Assembly (NCBI GenBank): GCA_000403035.1
Contig: AQSL01000120.1
Coordinates: forward strand, 1 to 22,516
Source of the DNA: Candidatus Latescibacter anaerobius SCGC AAA252-E07
Lineage (GTDB): Bacteria > Latescibacterota > Latescibacteria > Latescibacterales > Latescibacteraceae
Direction of reading: 5' to 3'
Length of the DNA stretch: 22,516 bases
The translations under genes and the position numbers were made by a program. The notes below the pieces were generated by a model. That model saw only the letters and a list, made by a program, of their open reading frames with translations, was not told the origin of the DNA and searched no databases. Each line of letters opens with the position of its first letter. Position 1 is the stretch's first letter. Shown piece by piece: positions 7,331 to 15,004 of the stretch.

Positions 7331-7774
7331 TTAACGTAATAATGAACGCACACTTTCTTTTGGTATGGTGATAAAAATGGTAACACGGTTTCCTTTATCA
7401 TTGAATTCGACCCTATCCGAAAACGCATGGATCAGTAAATATCCGCATGGATTATGATTTTTCGGATCTAAGTATTGTCTCGTATCAATGTTTTTATGGC
7501 TAAAACCATCACCATTATCTTCCACCATAATTTTAACCTGCATTTTATCCTGAAGTTGTATACAGCATGTTACTATTTGATGAGATTCATTTTTATTCCC
7601 ATGCTGTATAGCATTTTTAAGAAGCTCGCGCAGCACCATTGTGAGTACAGGCGATTCGGTTACATCATGTTTCAACAAAAAAAGGTTTGTCTTTCTGAGA
7701 ATACCTTCAATCATTTGCATTTCTGAAGAAACCCGAAACGTAATAGTCGAAGAATTTTCTTCTATTTGAAACAT
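7331..7774 (-). CDS. Stand-alone HATPase (RsbW-like serine-kinase family)
   Basis: 147 residues from the preferred start. It has the GHKL ATPase boxes: N box RELLKNAIQHGN, G1 box VEDNGDGF, and a late GYLLIHAFSDRVEFNDKGNRVTIFI. There is no HisKA dimerisation domain or phospho-acceptor histidine, so it resembles anti-sigma-factor serine kinases (RsbW/SpoIIAB type). An upstream ATG at 7822 would add 16 residues, but the ATG at 7774 has GAGGGA six bases before it and fits the domain start. It is coupled to the CheW gene downstream. No anti-anti-sigma factor or sigma factor lies nearby, so the partner is unknown. Confidence 0.8.
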   Translation of the reverse strand: MFQIEENSSTITFRVSSEMQMIEGILRKTNLFLLKHDVTESPVLTMVLRELLKNAIQHGNKNESHQIVTCCIQLQDKMQVKIMVEDNGDGFSHKNIDTRQYLDPKNHNPCGYLLIHAFSDRVEFNDKGNRVTIFITIPKESVRSLLR

Positions 7775-7954
7775 TTTGAATCCCTCATAGTGGTAACAAT
7801 GTTTATCTTTCCGCACAATCAATAATGAAATATTCCTTATAAAGAGCGATAATTTTCATACATGTTAAAAATGAGGTTACTAAAATAACAGGAAACAAGG
7901 AAAATATCTTTGTAGATTATTGAGGATATTATGTGGATATAATATCCTCAATCA

Positions 7955-10417
7955 TTATTCGTTGTGGACTAAAGATCGGAGATATGATTGGAGGTTGGTT
8001 TTTTCGCTTTTTAAACCGAGTTTCTCTCGAATATGCCTTCTGTGTGAAAACACCGTTGTTTCAGAGATACTCAGTATATCAGCAATATCTTTTGAGGATT
8101 TATTTTCCTTTATGAGGTTGGCAATCTGTATTTCAGTTGGCGTAAGCTTTGTAAAATCTTTTGACAGTTGAGATGCAAAAGGTTTGGTGATTTCAGAAAG
8201 ATTTGTTTCAATGATAGTTACGTATGTTTTCTGTCGTTCGTCTGATGCAGCCATTCTAATTTTTTCAAGATACGGTACAACGAGTGTTTCTAAATTTATT
8301 ACCATATTTTTTTCCAGTATATTTTTTTCTTTATTTTGATGTTTTAAAAGAACTTTCAGTGCTATATTCGACTCTTCAAGATTCTTTGTTTTGATTTCAA
8401 GTTCTTTTTGTGTACGTTTTAGTTTCTCGTCCGCTTTTTTGTGTTCTGTAATGTCGGTTATTATTCCAAGAATGGCGGTTTTTCCGTAATATTTTATCAA
8501 TTTTGTGGCGCCAATTACCTCGATTCTTTTCCCTTCTCTGGAAATTAATGTATATTCATAGGGAGCGACTTCTTCACCATTCATATGCCGGCGGAAATTA
8601 TTCTTCACCAAGTTTCCGGATTCCGGCGCTATCAAAGTAAAAAAATCGAAATCGGGAGAGTAAAGCTCATCGTTTGTGTAACCGAGCAGCTTTCCGCATA
8701 TCTTATTAGCGTACACAACTCTGCCCATTCTGTTAACATATATCATGTTTGGTGACTGTTCTGACAGGTTTCTGAACATTTCTTCGTTTTCTTCCAGCGC
8801 TTGCTCCATTTTTTTCCGCTTGGTAATGTCTCGTAATATACCTGTTATTCCGGTAATGTTACCGGATACATCACGCTGGATTTTTCCATTTTCCTCAAGC
8901 CAGTGAATAATCTCCTTTTTATCCATGATTCGAAACTCAGTAAGAAATTCTTCACCGGTTGTAATCGATTTTTGGAAATCAAGAGTCATTCTTCTCCTGT
9001 CCTCCGGAAGAATGAAATCTTGAAAATTTTGACAAATGATTTCTTCGGGCTTGAAACCATAATATGCAATTTGTGGACCGATATAATTTAAAATACCTTC
9101 AGTATTTAAAGAAAAAACAATGTCGTTGGTGTTTTCTGTCAGTGTGCGATACTTATCTTCACTCATTTTAAGAGCTTCTATCGCACGTTTTCGTTCAATA
9201 ACCATTCCTAATCGTTCAACAACAGCATCTATTAAATGATGCTCTTCTTTCAAAAACGGATCTTCATTTGATACAGGTTTTTCATTGAGATAGCAGGCTT
9301 CTAATAGTCCTGCCGGTTTACCTTTTACTTTAATAGCGGCCGACAGCTTCCACCTGGTCTCCAGGAAATTATCAGTTTTAAATTCCTTATCCTCAAAAAC
9401 TAATCGTGCAGACATACTATCAGGGTACTGGAAGGAAGAAAGTATCAAGTGTATGGTTTCCTGAAATATTTTTTCCAATGTAATAGGACGCTGCTCTAAC
9501 AATTTTGAAAGCTTATAGAGACAATTAAGTTCTTTTACACGCTTTTCAAGGTCATACAAATGCTTTTCCTTTTCTTCTTCAATTTTTTTAAGCTCGGTGA
9601 TATCCTTTACAGCACCTAAAATCCGTACGACTCGCTGCTCCTCTTCGTCCCACACCGGATATAAACGATCGCATAACCAGCGAATAGTGCCCTGTTTCGT
9701 GAAAAACCGATACTGACTCTCTACAGGTTGATTGGCAAGCACAGCTTGTGTATTTTTACGTATTATTTCCACTTCATCAGGATGAATATTTTCTAACCAT
9801 TTCTCAAGGTTATGTATTTCAGATTGCGAATAACCGGTAATACTCTGGAATGATCCTGATTCCCATTCAGTGTTTATCTGTCCATCGGGCTCAATTTTTA
9901 AAGAATAATAATAATCGGAAGTAATATTTGAGAGAATGAGATGCCTTTCTTCGCTTTCTCGAAGCGCAAGCTCTGCTTTCTTGCTATCGGTGATGTCTAT
10001 TCCTTGTAGTATCCGTACATCACCAGCATTCTCATCGTGAAGGGGAGTATACACCGAAAACGCTACATGCCGGTGTGTACTATCTTTCCTCGTTATGATA
10101 AATTCATCTCGGTGTGCCTCAGTTCGTTTTTGATGCAATGATTTTTCCATGAATATCATAAAACTATTACGGTGTTCTTCATCCGGATAGAGTTTAAGCA
10201 GCCACTCTTCAGCGAAAGAGACTTCTTCCCGTGAGTATCCTGTTAGTTCAGCCATGGCCTGGTTATATTCAATGTATTCCCCTTTTTTATTTACTATGAT
10301 AGTAGGAATTGAACTCTGGGAATGGAGACTCCGGAGGCTTTCATATATGATATCTTTTTGTTTTCCCTTTAATTTTTTTATTTCTTTTTCAAGGTCTTTA
10401 TAAGAAAGCGTTTTCAT
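7955..10417 (-). CDS. Four-PAS / GAF-like sensor with C-terminal LuxR helix-turn-helix
   Basis: 820 residues. The order is: a short coiled start, PAS1 (about 25-150, ending GDVRILQGIDITDSKKAE), PAS2 (about 155-280, ending ILGAVKDITELKK), a GAF-like region (about 290-410), PAS3 (about 420-540, ending ITGILRDITKRKK), PAS4 (about 545-665, ending ILGIITDITEHKK), a coiled coil (about 665-700), and a LuxR/GerE helix-turn-helix (LTPTEIQIANLIKENKSSKDIADILSISETTVFSHRRHIREKLGL). There are no kinase, receiver or transmembrane segments, so it looks like a cytoplasmic one-component regulator sensing through PAS/GAF ligands. It is the first gene of the minus-strand signalling group, and repeat copy C ends 38 bp upstream of its ATG. 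Confidence 0.9.
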   Translation of the reverse strand: MKTLSYKDLEKEIKKLKGKQKDIIYESLRSLHSQSSIPTIIVNKKGEYIEYNQAMAELTGYSREEVSFAEEWLLKLYPDEEHRNSFMIFMEKSLHQKRTEAHRDEFIITRKDSTHRHVAFSVYTPLHDENAGDVRILQGIDITDSKKAELALRESEERHLILSNITSDYYYSLKIEPDGQINTEWESGSFQSITGYSQSEIHNLEKWLENIHPDEVEIIRKNTQAVLANQPVESQYRFFTKQGTIRWLCDRLYPVWDEEEQRVVRILGAVKDITELKKIEEEKEKHLYDLEKRVKELNCLYKLSKLLEQRPITLEKIFQETIHLILSSFQYPDSMSARLVFEDKEFKTDNFLETRWKLSAAIKVKGKPAGLLEACYLNEKPVSNEDPFLKEEHHLIDAVVERLGMVIERKRAIEALKMSEDKYRTLTENTNDIVFSLNTEGILNYIGPQIAYYGFKPEEIICQNFQDFILPEDRRRMTLDFQKSITTGEEFLTEFRIMDKKEIIHWLEENGKIQRDVSGNITGITGILRDITKRKKMEQALEENEEMFRNLSEQSPNMIYVNRMGRVVYANKICGKLLGYTNDELYSPDFDFFTLIAPESGNLVKNNFRRHMNGEEVAPYEYTLISREGKRIEVIGATKLIKYYGKTAILGIITDITEHKKADEKLKRTQKELEIKTKNLEESNIALKVLLKHQNKEKNILEKNMVINLETLVVPYLEKIRMAASDERQKTYVTIIETNLSEITKPFASQLSKDFTKLTPTEIQIANLIKENKSSKDIADILSISETTVFSHRRHIREKLGLKSEKTNLQSYLRSLVHNE

Positions 10418-10454
10418 TTTTTTATTTCCGGTAGTTATCGTGTATTCTTTCTAC

Positions 10455-10596
10455 GTTTTATGTCTGGCTGGCTTGTCTTGCTGCCCTCCGTCCGGTCGAC
10501 GAGACAGGCATGTAGGGTCGAATAGACCGATGACGGCAACACAGTCACATAGTGCAAGCCGAGGCGCGTGAAAAGACTTTTTTATCGCCCTCTTAA
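10455..10596 (-). repeat. Modular hairpin repeat, copy C (long form, variant 3' end)
   Basis: On the minus strand it reads TTAAGAGGGCGATAAAAAAG, TCTTTTCACGCGCC, then TGTGTTGCCGTCATCGG and a module containing TGTCTCGTCGACCGGACGG. The module aligns almost base for base with that in copy A. The 3' end is the GCAAGACAAGCC...ACATAAAAC variant shared with copy B. A spurious 63-codon frame runs across it. It lies in the leader of the PAS-LuxR gene and in the same orientation. Confidence 0.82.
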
Positions 10597-10678
10597 AAGT
10601 AATTGCTAAAATAAAAATATTGGGATATTGTGAATTTGTCAAACTATTTATTGTTGTTTGCAGGGAATGGATTTCCGT

Positions 10679-10833
10679 ATGATTGTTGCGGCGGGCTGCG
10701 ATGGCGCAATAATCGATACGACCGAAAACTATATGATGCTGACCCTGTGTTCTGCACGGGCTGTTCTCGGCCTCGATGAATACTGCATGGGATATATCAC
10801 GAAAATGCGTGAAGAGGGGCAGGCGTAATACAG
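10679..10833 (+). pseudogene. 3' fragment of the methyltransferase gene (partial duplication)
   Basis: These 155 bp align without gaps to 4077-4231, the last 50 codons of the methyltransferase gene plus five bases past its stop. I count nine mismatches, with a 71-bp perfect run matching 4140-4210. The frame is still open (MIVAAGCDGAII to MREEGQA and stop at 10826-10828), but it lacks about 80% of the TIM barrel and has no ribosome-binding site. Six substitutions change amino acids (for example D to Y and P to T), consistent with decay. Upstream of 10679 there is no similarity to the full gene. Confidence 0.92.
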
Positions 10834-11041
10834 CAGATATAATGATTTAAAATTGTGAAATAGGTGATGTAAGAATAATATTTTAATAAATAAATTATAT
10901 AAAAATACACCCTGATAAAAAAATATGTGTATTAATCGATTAGTGGACAATTAAATCAGTTTGGTAAGAAAATATATATACTAGTAATCAAAAATTGAAA
11001 GAGTATGGTTGTTTTTCTTAACTAGTTCACATATTGAAAAA
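10834..11041. other. AT-rich intergenic stretch without recognisable genes
   Basis: The gap between the gene fragment and the end of the three-gene unknown operon is very AT-rich, with no stable GC hairpin, no family-like ORF and no tRNA visible. Confidence 0.4.
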
Positions 11042-11515
11042 TTATTCTAATGCATCAAGTTCAATATTAACATTAATAGAAATATATTTTCTATATTCTT
11101 GCCTTCTGCTTTTTCCACCTTTTCTTTTACGATCCCTTGGAGGTTCACTTAATATATCTTCACCATCATATAATTCTCGTATTTCTACATGAGAATAATT
11201 TTCGTATTCTTTTTCATCAATCGGATCGTGTACTGGGGTTGCAATATTTTTATATCTTGATGATTCTACTGTAAAAGAATAACATCCATCTGTATTTTCG
11301 CCATTAGGGCGTAAACGTACATCTTCAGGATTTGAAAATCTTCCCCAATTACATGAAATATCCGGAAATCTAATTGTTTTGAAATTAATTTTGTTATCTA
11401 TAAAGAGATCATCTATCACAAAACCACGATACAATTTATCTTGTGGTAAAAAATCTGCTGGGGTAAGACGGTTTTTACCATTTATTAATAAATATTTTGG
11501 ATAGTTTTTATTCAT
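11042..11515 (-). CDS. Conserved-looking hypothetical protein, third gene of AT-rich operon
   Basis: 157 residues, no domain I can name with certainty. Early on it has LPQDKLYRGFVIDDLFIDNKINFKTIRFPDISCNWGRFSNPEDVRLRP. The middle has TPVHDPIDEKEYENYSHVEIREL, which resembles a 'VHDP..N..HAEI' segment I associate with sporadic hypothetical proteins. The tail is strongly basic (DRKRKGGKSRRQEYRKY) and may bind nucleic acid or be disordered. There is no signal peptide or membrane segment. Its ATG overlaps the preceding gene by 8 bp (ATGAATAA), which implies coupled translation. Codon use is extremely AT-biased, unlike the flanking rraA-like gene. Confidence 0.7.
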   Translation of the reverse strand: MNKNYPKYLLINGKNRLTPADFLPQDKLYRGFVIDDLFIDNKINFKTIRFPDISCNWGRFSNPEDVRLRPNGENTDGCYSFTVESSRYKNIATPVHDPIDEKEYENYSHVEIRELYDGEDILSEPPRDRKRKGGKSRRQEYRKYISINVNIELDALE

Positions 11516-12092
11516 AAAAAAAACGAATTATTGAATCAAAATAAATCTGTTCTATATCTTGTGATGCTATTATTTTATGGATGTTATTATCAGTTACAAT
11601 AGCTGCTACGTCTAAATCATTATATATTTCTATTTCCAAAGTTCTATTGTTTCTTGTATTAAGATAAAGTACGTATATTCCTTCTTCTATTGATGCATCT
11701 ATCGTTTTTGGGATGATTTTATGTTTGTCATATATAGATAAACATATTTCTTTAGCGTTATTCATGCAAAATATATTTGGTGGTTTAATTCCTTCAATTT
11801 CCCATCTTTTTCTTAAAGTTATTTGATCAATCATGTTCTCTTTTATGTGAGTATGTACAGGATTTTCATACGCAAAAACAGGTTTTACAATTGACCAGTT
11901 TTTATTTGTTGAAATATTAGCTTTAATAACAGTTCTTGTTGGAAATGGATTCTTTAATTCTTCTAAATCATCAAAAACATCTTTTTTCTTCTCAGTATCG
12001 TTTTCAATACTAATATTATCACTAAAATATTGTACATTGGAAAGATAAAAAGGAGATGTATCTGTATCAGCATTGATTAAAGCAGTATTCAT
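11508..12092 (-). CDS. Hypothetical protein, second gene of AT-rich operon
   Basis: 194 residues. The N-terminal 95 residues look irregular and polar. From about residue 100 there is a compact alpha/beta pattern: PPNIFCMNNAKEICLSIYDKHKIIPKTIDASIEEGIYVLYLNTRNNRTLEIEIYNDLDVAAIVTD. I recall similar small proteins of unknown function with 'P..I..S.EGG...YF......A.IE..N.GE..A..SD'. No catalytic motif is evident. It starts within the stop of the preceding gene (TAATG, 1 bp shared) and runs 8 bp into the next, so the three are one translational unit. Confidence 0.72.
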   Translation of the reverse strand: MNTALINADTDTSPFYLSNVQYFSDNISIENDTEKKKDVFDDLEELKNPFPTRTVIKANISTNKNWSIVKPVFAYENPVHTHIKENMIDQITLRKRWEIEGIKPPNIFCMNNAKEICLSIYDKHKIIPKTIDASIEEGIYVLYLNTRNNRTLEIEIYNDLDVAAIVTDNNIHKIIASQDIEQIYFDSIIRFFYE

Positions 12093-12766
12093 TAGTTGTT
12101 GCCCTTAATAAGTAAAGAATATTTTTTTTTACTATCTTCATAATTAATTAAAAATTCTTCAATAGCTTTTTTTGTTTTTTGTAGATTATCTATTTGATAA
12201 TGATAATTGAATAAAATTCCTTTTTCTGCATTTGTATTTGTTAAGTATAAGTTTAAAATATGGTTTTGAAAAGCAAATGTATACTTGTTTTGTTGTTCAA
12301 TTTGTTCATCAAAAGTTAAACTCTTAAATAATTCTATGTTTTTATCAAATTCAAAAAATTTATTAATCAAAGAAAAATTTTCAGTCTCCAACTTGTAATT
12401 AAAATTATGTCCTACAGCAATAATTGGTGTATGTGGCAACTTATCATAAATTGAAGAACTTATGCTATAAATAAAATTTAATTGTTTTTTATAATTCTTT
12501 TTTGTTATAAATGCCAACCTTTCGTTACTAGACTCAATGGTAACATCATTAAAAGTATATCGAAAAATCGGAGCAGGTGTTATTGTTAATTCAGTTTTTA
12601 TTGCAGATGGTATTTTATTTTTTATTTTTAAAAGATTTGGAAATTGTTCAGTTAACCAAAATGGATTAATAATAGACGTATTCCATGACCCAAGAATAAT
12701 AATATTACAAAAATCAAACATTTTTTTCTCATTAATTATAGGAAACAAAGGTTTTGTTCTTTTCAA
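12092..12766 (-). CDS. Hypothetical protein, first gene of AT-rich operon
   Basis: 224 residues. Recognisable features are an early NIIILGSWNTSIINPFWLTEQF, a central strand-rich part with APIFRYTFNDVTIESSNERLAFI, and LPHTPIIAVGHNFNYKLE near residue 115, which resembles a LPHTP..A.G.NF motif in scattered hypothetical proteins. I cannot name a function. There are no membrane segments. It is the first gene of the three-gene overlapping operon. The AT-rich gap at 12767-12896 upstream would hold its promoter, but I cannot single one out. Base composition suggests recent acquisition. Confidence 0.72.
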   Translation of the reverse strand: MKRTKPLFPIINEKKMFDFCNIIILGSWNTSIINPFWLTEQFPNLLKIKNKIPSAIKTELTITPAPIFRYTFNDVTIESSNERLAFITKKNYKKQLNFIYSISSSIYDKLPHTPIIAVGHNFNYKLETENFSLINKFFEFDKNIELFKSLTFDEQIEQQNKYTFAFQNHILNLYLTNTNAEKGILFNYHYQIDNLQKTKKAIEEFLINYEDSKKKYSLLIKGNN

Positions 12767-12896
12767 ATAATAATAAATTATTGTCGTTTTGCAAAATAAA
12801 TAATATTTTTAAATAAGATTTTTATATTTAAACGTTACAGTTGTTTATATTGTTTCATAAATTTTCTAACAATAAATTTTCATAATTCAAAATTCC

Positions 12897-13712
12897 CTAC
12901 AGATCACCGTACGTATCGTACACTTCGTCTATTGGCATACCGTTTCGGATTGCTTCACGTTCGGCGTTTTCATAATCGAGGATTGCCTCGGCACGGAGCA
13001 GCACCTCGTCAACATACTCTTTCGGGATAATCTGGAGACCGTCATCATCTCCGAAAATAAAATCGCCGGGATTCACCACCACATAATGGGTAAGATGCCC
13101 TCGTATGTGAATCGGCACATTAACATCCATAACGCGCCAGCCGCCGTAAGCATTGGGTGTTGTGCCGCGTGCGAAGTAGGGGAAGTCGCCGAGCTTGAAA
13201 ATGTACCGGGTGTCACGGGTCATGCCGGAATTCACAACACCGACACATCCCTTTGACCGTGCGAGGTTACAGCTCATCTCGCCGAACTGCGCCGCCTGAA
13301 TATCGCCCCCGGTGTCGAAAACAAGAACGCACCCGGAGAAAATACTCTGCATCATGCGCTTTTGCGGCGAGCTCTCCTTTTGCCACCTGAGGAAACGGGC
13401 ATCCTTTTCCTCCTCGGTCATGTGTGTTTCCGGAGCGACCGAATGCCATTTGACCGGGAGACACCTGCCGGCGATGATATCGTGCTCACGGAGCGGCTTG
13501 ATGTTGTGATCAAGTATTGTATCGACAATTCCGGTCAACCAGAGCGCATCATTGAGACAGCCGCCGTACAGTTTTTTATACCGTTTCACACGTTCCAGGT
13601 CGTCGATATCGAGCGTGCGGATAACTTTCGGTGCTTCGGGTATCAGGTAGGGGTAATCTTCCCCGGTGACATCTGTATCGATAAAAGCCGGTTTCGGTCT
13701 GTCAATCGCCAT
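12897..13712 (-). CDS. RraA-like family protein (HMG/CHA aldolase-like)
   Basis: 271 residues. The RraA-like alpha-beta-beta-alpha core begins around YGGCLNDAL and includes GGDIQAAQFGEMSCNLARSKGCVGVVNSGMTRD, which fits the Gly...Arg-Asp substrate and metal site of class II pyruvate aldolases of this fold. It continues with VPIHIRGHLTHYVVVNPGDFIFGDDDGLQIIPKE, where GD..GDDDG is also typical. Characterised relatives include 4-hydroxy-4-methyl-2-oxoglutarate aldolase and the RNase E inhibitor RraA. It is longer than RraA (about 160 residues) because of N- and C-terminal additions, so an aldolase or lyase role on a sugar acid is more likely than RNase regulation. GAGGG lies nine bases before the ATG. 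Repeat D separates it from the nucleotidyltransferase upstream. Confidence 0.85.
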   Translation of the reverse strand: MAIDRPKPAFIDTDVTGEDYPYLIPEAPKVIRTLDIDDLERVKRYKKLYGGCLNDALWLTGIVDTILDHNIKPLREHDIIAGRCLPVKWHSVAPETHMTEEEKDARFLRWQKESSPQKRMMQSIFSGCVLVFDTGGDIQAAQFGEMSCNLARSKGCVGVVNSGMTRDTRYIFKLGDFPYFARGTTPNAYGGWRVMDVNVPIHIRGHLTHYVVVNPGDFIFGDDDGLQIIPKEYVDEVLLRAEAILDYENAEREAIRNGMPIDEVYDTYGDL

Positions 13713-13809
13713 CGTTGTAATCCCTCGTGTTATAGTTTAATATGTTAAGATGAATGGATCGGATATCGTTTCAAAAAGCGTGGTGAAAACACCCATAGTA
13801 TCTGAACAT

Positions 13810-13983
13810 GCTGTCAAGGGTCAAGCGTGAAACGCTGATGTATGCGCTCTTCCGTCTGGTCGACGAGAGCGACTTATCGGGTCCAATAGAACGATCCGTC
13901 CGGTCGACGAGACAGGTGCCAGCAACGGAATAATATATTTCATATACGTGCGCGTGAAAAATGATTTTTCGCCGCCCTCTTAA
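13810..13983 (-). repeat. Modular hairpin repeat, copy D (longest form, two inserted modules)
   Basis: On the minus strand it starts TTAAGAGGGCGGCGAAAAAT over the stop codon of the nucleotidyltransferase gene (13980-13982) and ends with CCCTTGACAGC (complement of 13810-13820). Two copies of the CTCGTCGACC core lie inside, one followed by GGACGG and one by AGACGG; the second sits in a 6-bp stem CGCTCT/AGAGCG. The small 3' hairpin reads GCGT-TTC-ACGC, with a T-A pair closing the loop where copies A and F have C-G. The copy ends 97 bp before the RraA-like start. Confidence 0.85.
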
Positions 13984-14963
13984 ATATCAAAGTTTAAACT
14001 TGAATTATCGCCTATGGCAAGTTTGCGTGACCGCTCAATAACTTCCGAATTATCGCCGATTAATGAACCTGACAGGCACACATTCGTAATTGTTGCGCCG
14101 CTGCCGATAATGCTGTCCGATATAATCGATGTTACAATATGTGCATTGTCTCCAACGGAGACATCGGGGCCAATAATTGCATTTGAAATGGTGGCGTTAT
14201 CAGGTATAAAAACGGGAGGGATTATGACCGATCCCTCTAAACTTGTACAGTTTCCGTCTTTTTTCAGCATATAGCTGTTTGTTGCGAGCAGTGTTTCCAG
14301 CGTACCCGCATCGAACCATCCGTCAATCGTGTACGGTTTCAGCTTGCATCCCCGTTCCACCATGAGTTGGAAAGCGTCGGTAATCTGATATTCACCTTTG
14401 GTTTTTTTATCCCCGGCAATAATTTCTTTGAGACTATCGAATAGGGCATTTGAATCTTTGATGTAGTTGAGACCCACGATTGCAAGGTTTGATTCCGGTA
14501 AGGATGGTTTTTCAACGAATCTGGAGATAATGCCGTTTTCAATATTGACAACACCGAACCTGCGGGGATCGTCCACTTCCTTGACTGCAATAACACCATC
14601 GAGAGCGGGATCGATAATTTCGGACAGATCCCCTTCGATTATAGTATCGCCGTAAATGATAATGAGTTCGCTGTCACGGGCAATTTTTTCGGTAAGACTG
14701 ACCGCATGACCGAGCCCGAGACAGTTTTTCTGGATAACCGTTTCCACAATCACATCAGGATAGCTCTCTTTTACGAAAAGAGGGATTTTGCCGCCCTCAT
14801 TGCTGATGATAAGCACAAGCTCTCTGCATCCCATACTGAGCAGACTTTCAATTATGTGGGCAATAATCGGTTTTGACCCGACACGCAGAAGAGCTTTTGG
14901 TTTCGAGTGAGTGAGCGGTCTGAGTCTTGTTCCGGATCCCGCTACCGGAATGATTGCTTTCAT
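13980..14963 (-). CDS. Sugar-1-phosphate nucleotidyltransferase with left-handed beta-helix tail
   Basis: 327 residues. The N-terminal nucleotidyltransferase domain shows VAGSGTRLRPLTHSKPKALL (7-26), the NTP-binding signature, then IIYGDTI, FVEKP and GEYQITDAF. From about 240 onward, hexapeptide-like repeats (IIPPVFIPDNATISNAIIGPDVSVGDNAHIVTSIISDSIIGSGATITNV) form a left-handed beta helix, as in RmlA-long, GlmU-like and GMP-like enzymes. It joins a nucleoside triphosphate with a hexose-1-phosphate; the nucleotide and sugar are not decided by the sequence. AAGGTGAT precedes the ATG by about eight bases. It is third in the galU - GHMP kinase operon, 41 bp after the kinase gene. Its stop lies inside repeat D. 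Confidence 0.88.
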   Translation of the reverse strand: MKAIIPVAGSGTRLRPLTHSKPKALLRVGSKPIIAHIIESLLSMGCRELVLIISNEGGKIPLFVKESYPDVIVETVIQKNCLGLGHAVSLTEKIARDSELIIIYGDTIIEGDLSEIIDPALDGVIAVKEVDDPRRFGVVNIENGIISRFVEKPSLPESNLAIVGLNYIKDSNALFDSLKEIIAGDKKTKGEYQITDAFQLMVERGCKLKPYTIDGWFDAGTLETLLATNSYMLKKDGNCTSLEGSVIIPPVFIPDNATISNAIIGPDVSVGDNAHIVTSIISDSIIGSGATITNVCLSGSLIGDNSEVIERSRKLAIGDNSSLNFDI

Positions 14964-15004
14964 TTGAAATCACCTTTCTGGGGTTTCATATTAGAAGAAT
15001 GATA

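Noticed and set aside
10451..10642. 63-codon minus-strand open frame
   Set aside because: It runs through repeat copy C, has no family features, and is explained by the repeat's GC-rich modules.
13362..13748. 128-codon plus-strand open frame opposite the RraA-like gene
   Set aside because: It is a shadow of a well-supported gene, with no recognisable domain and no ribosome-binding site.
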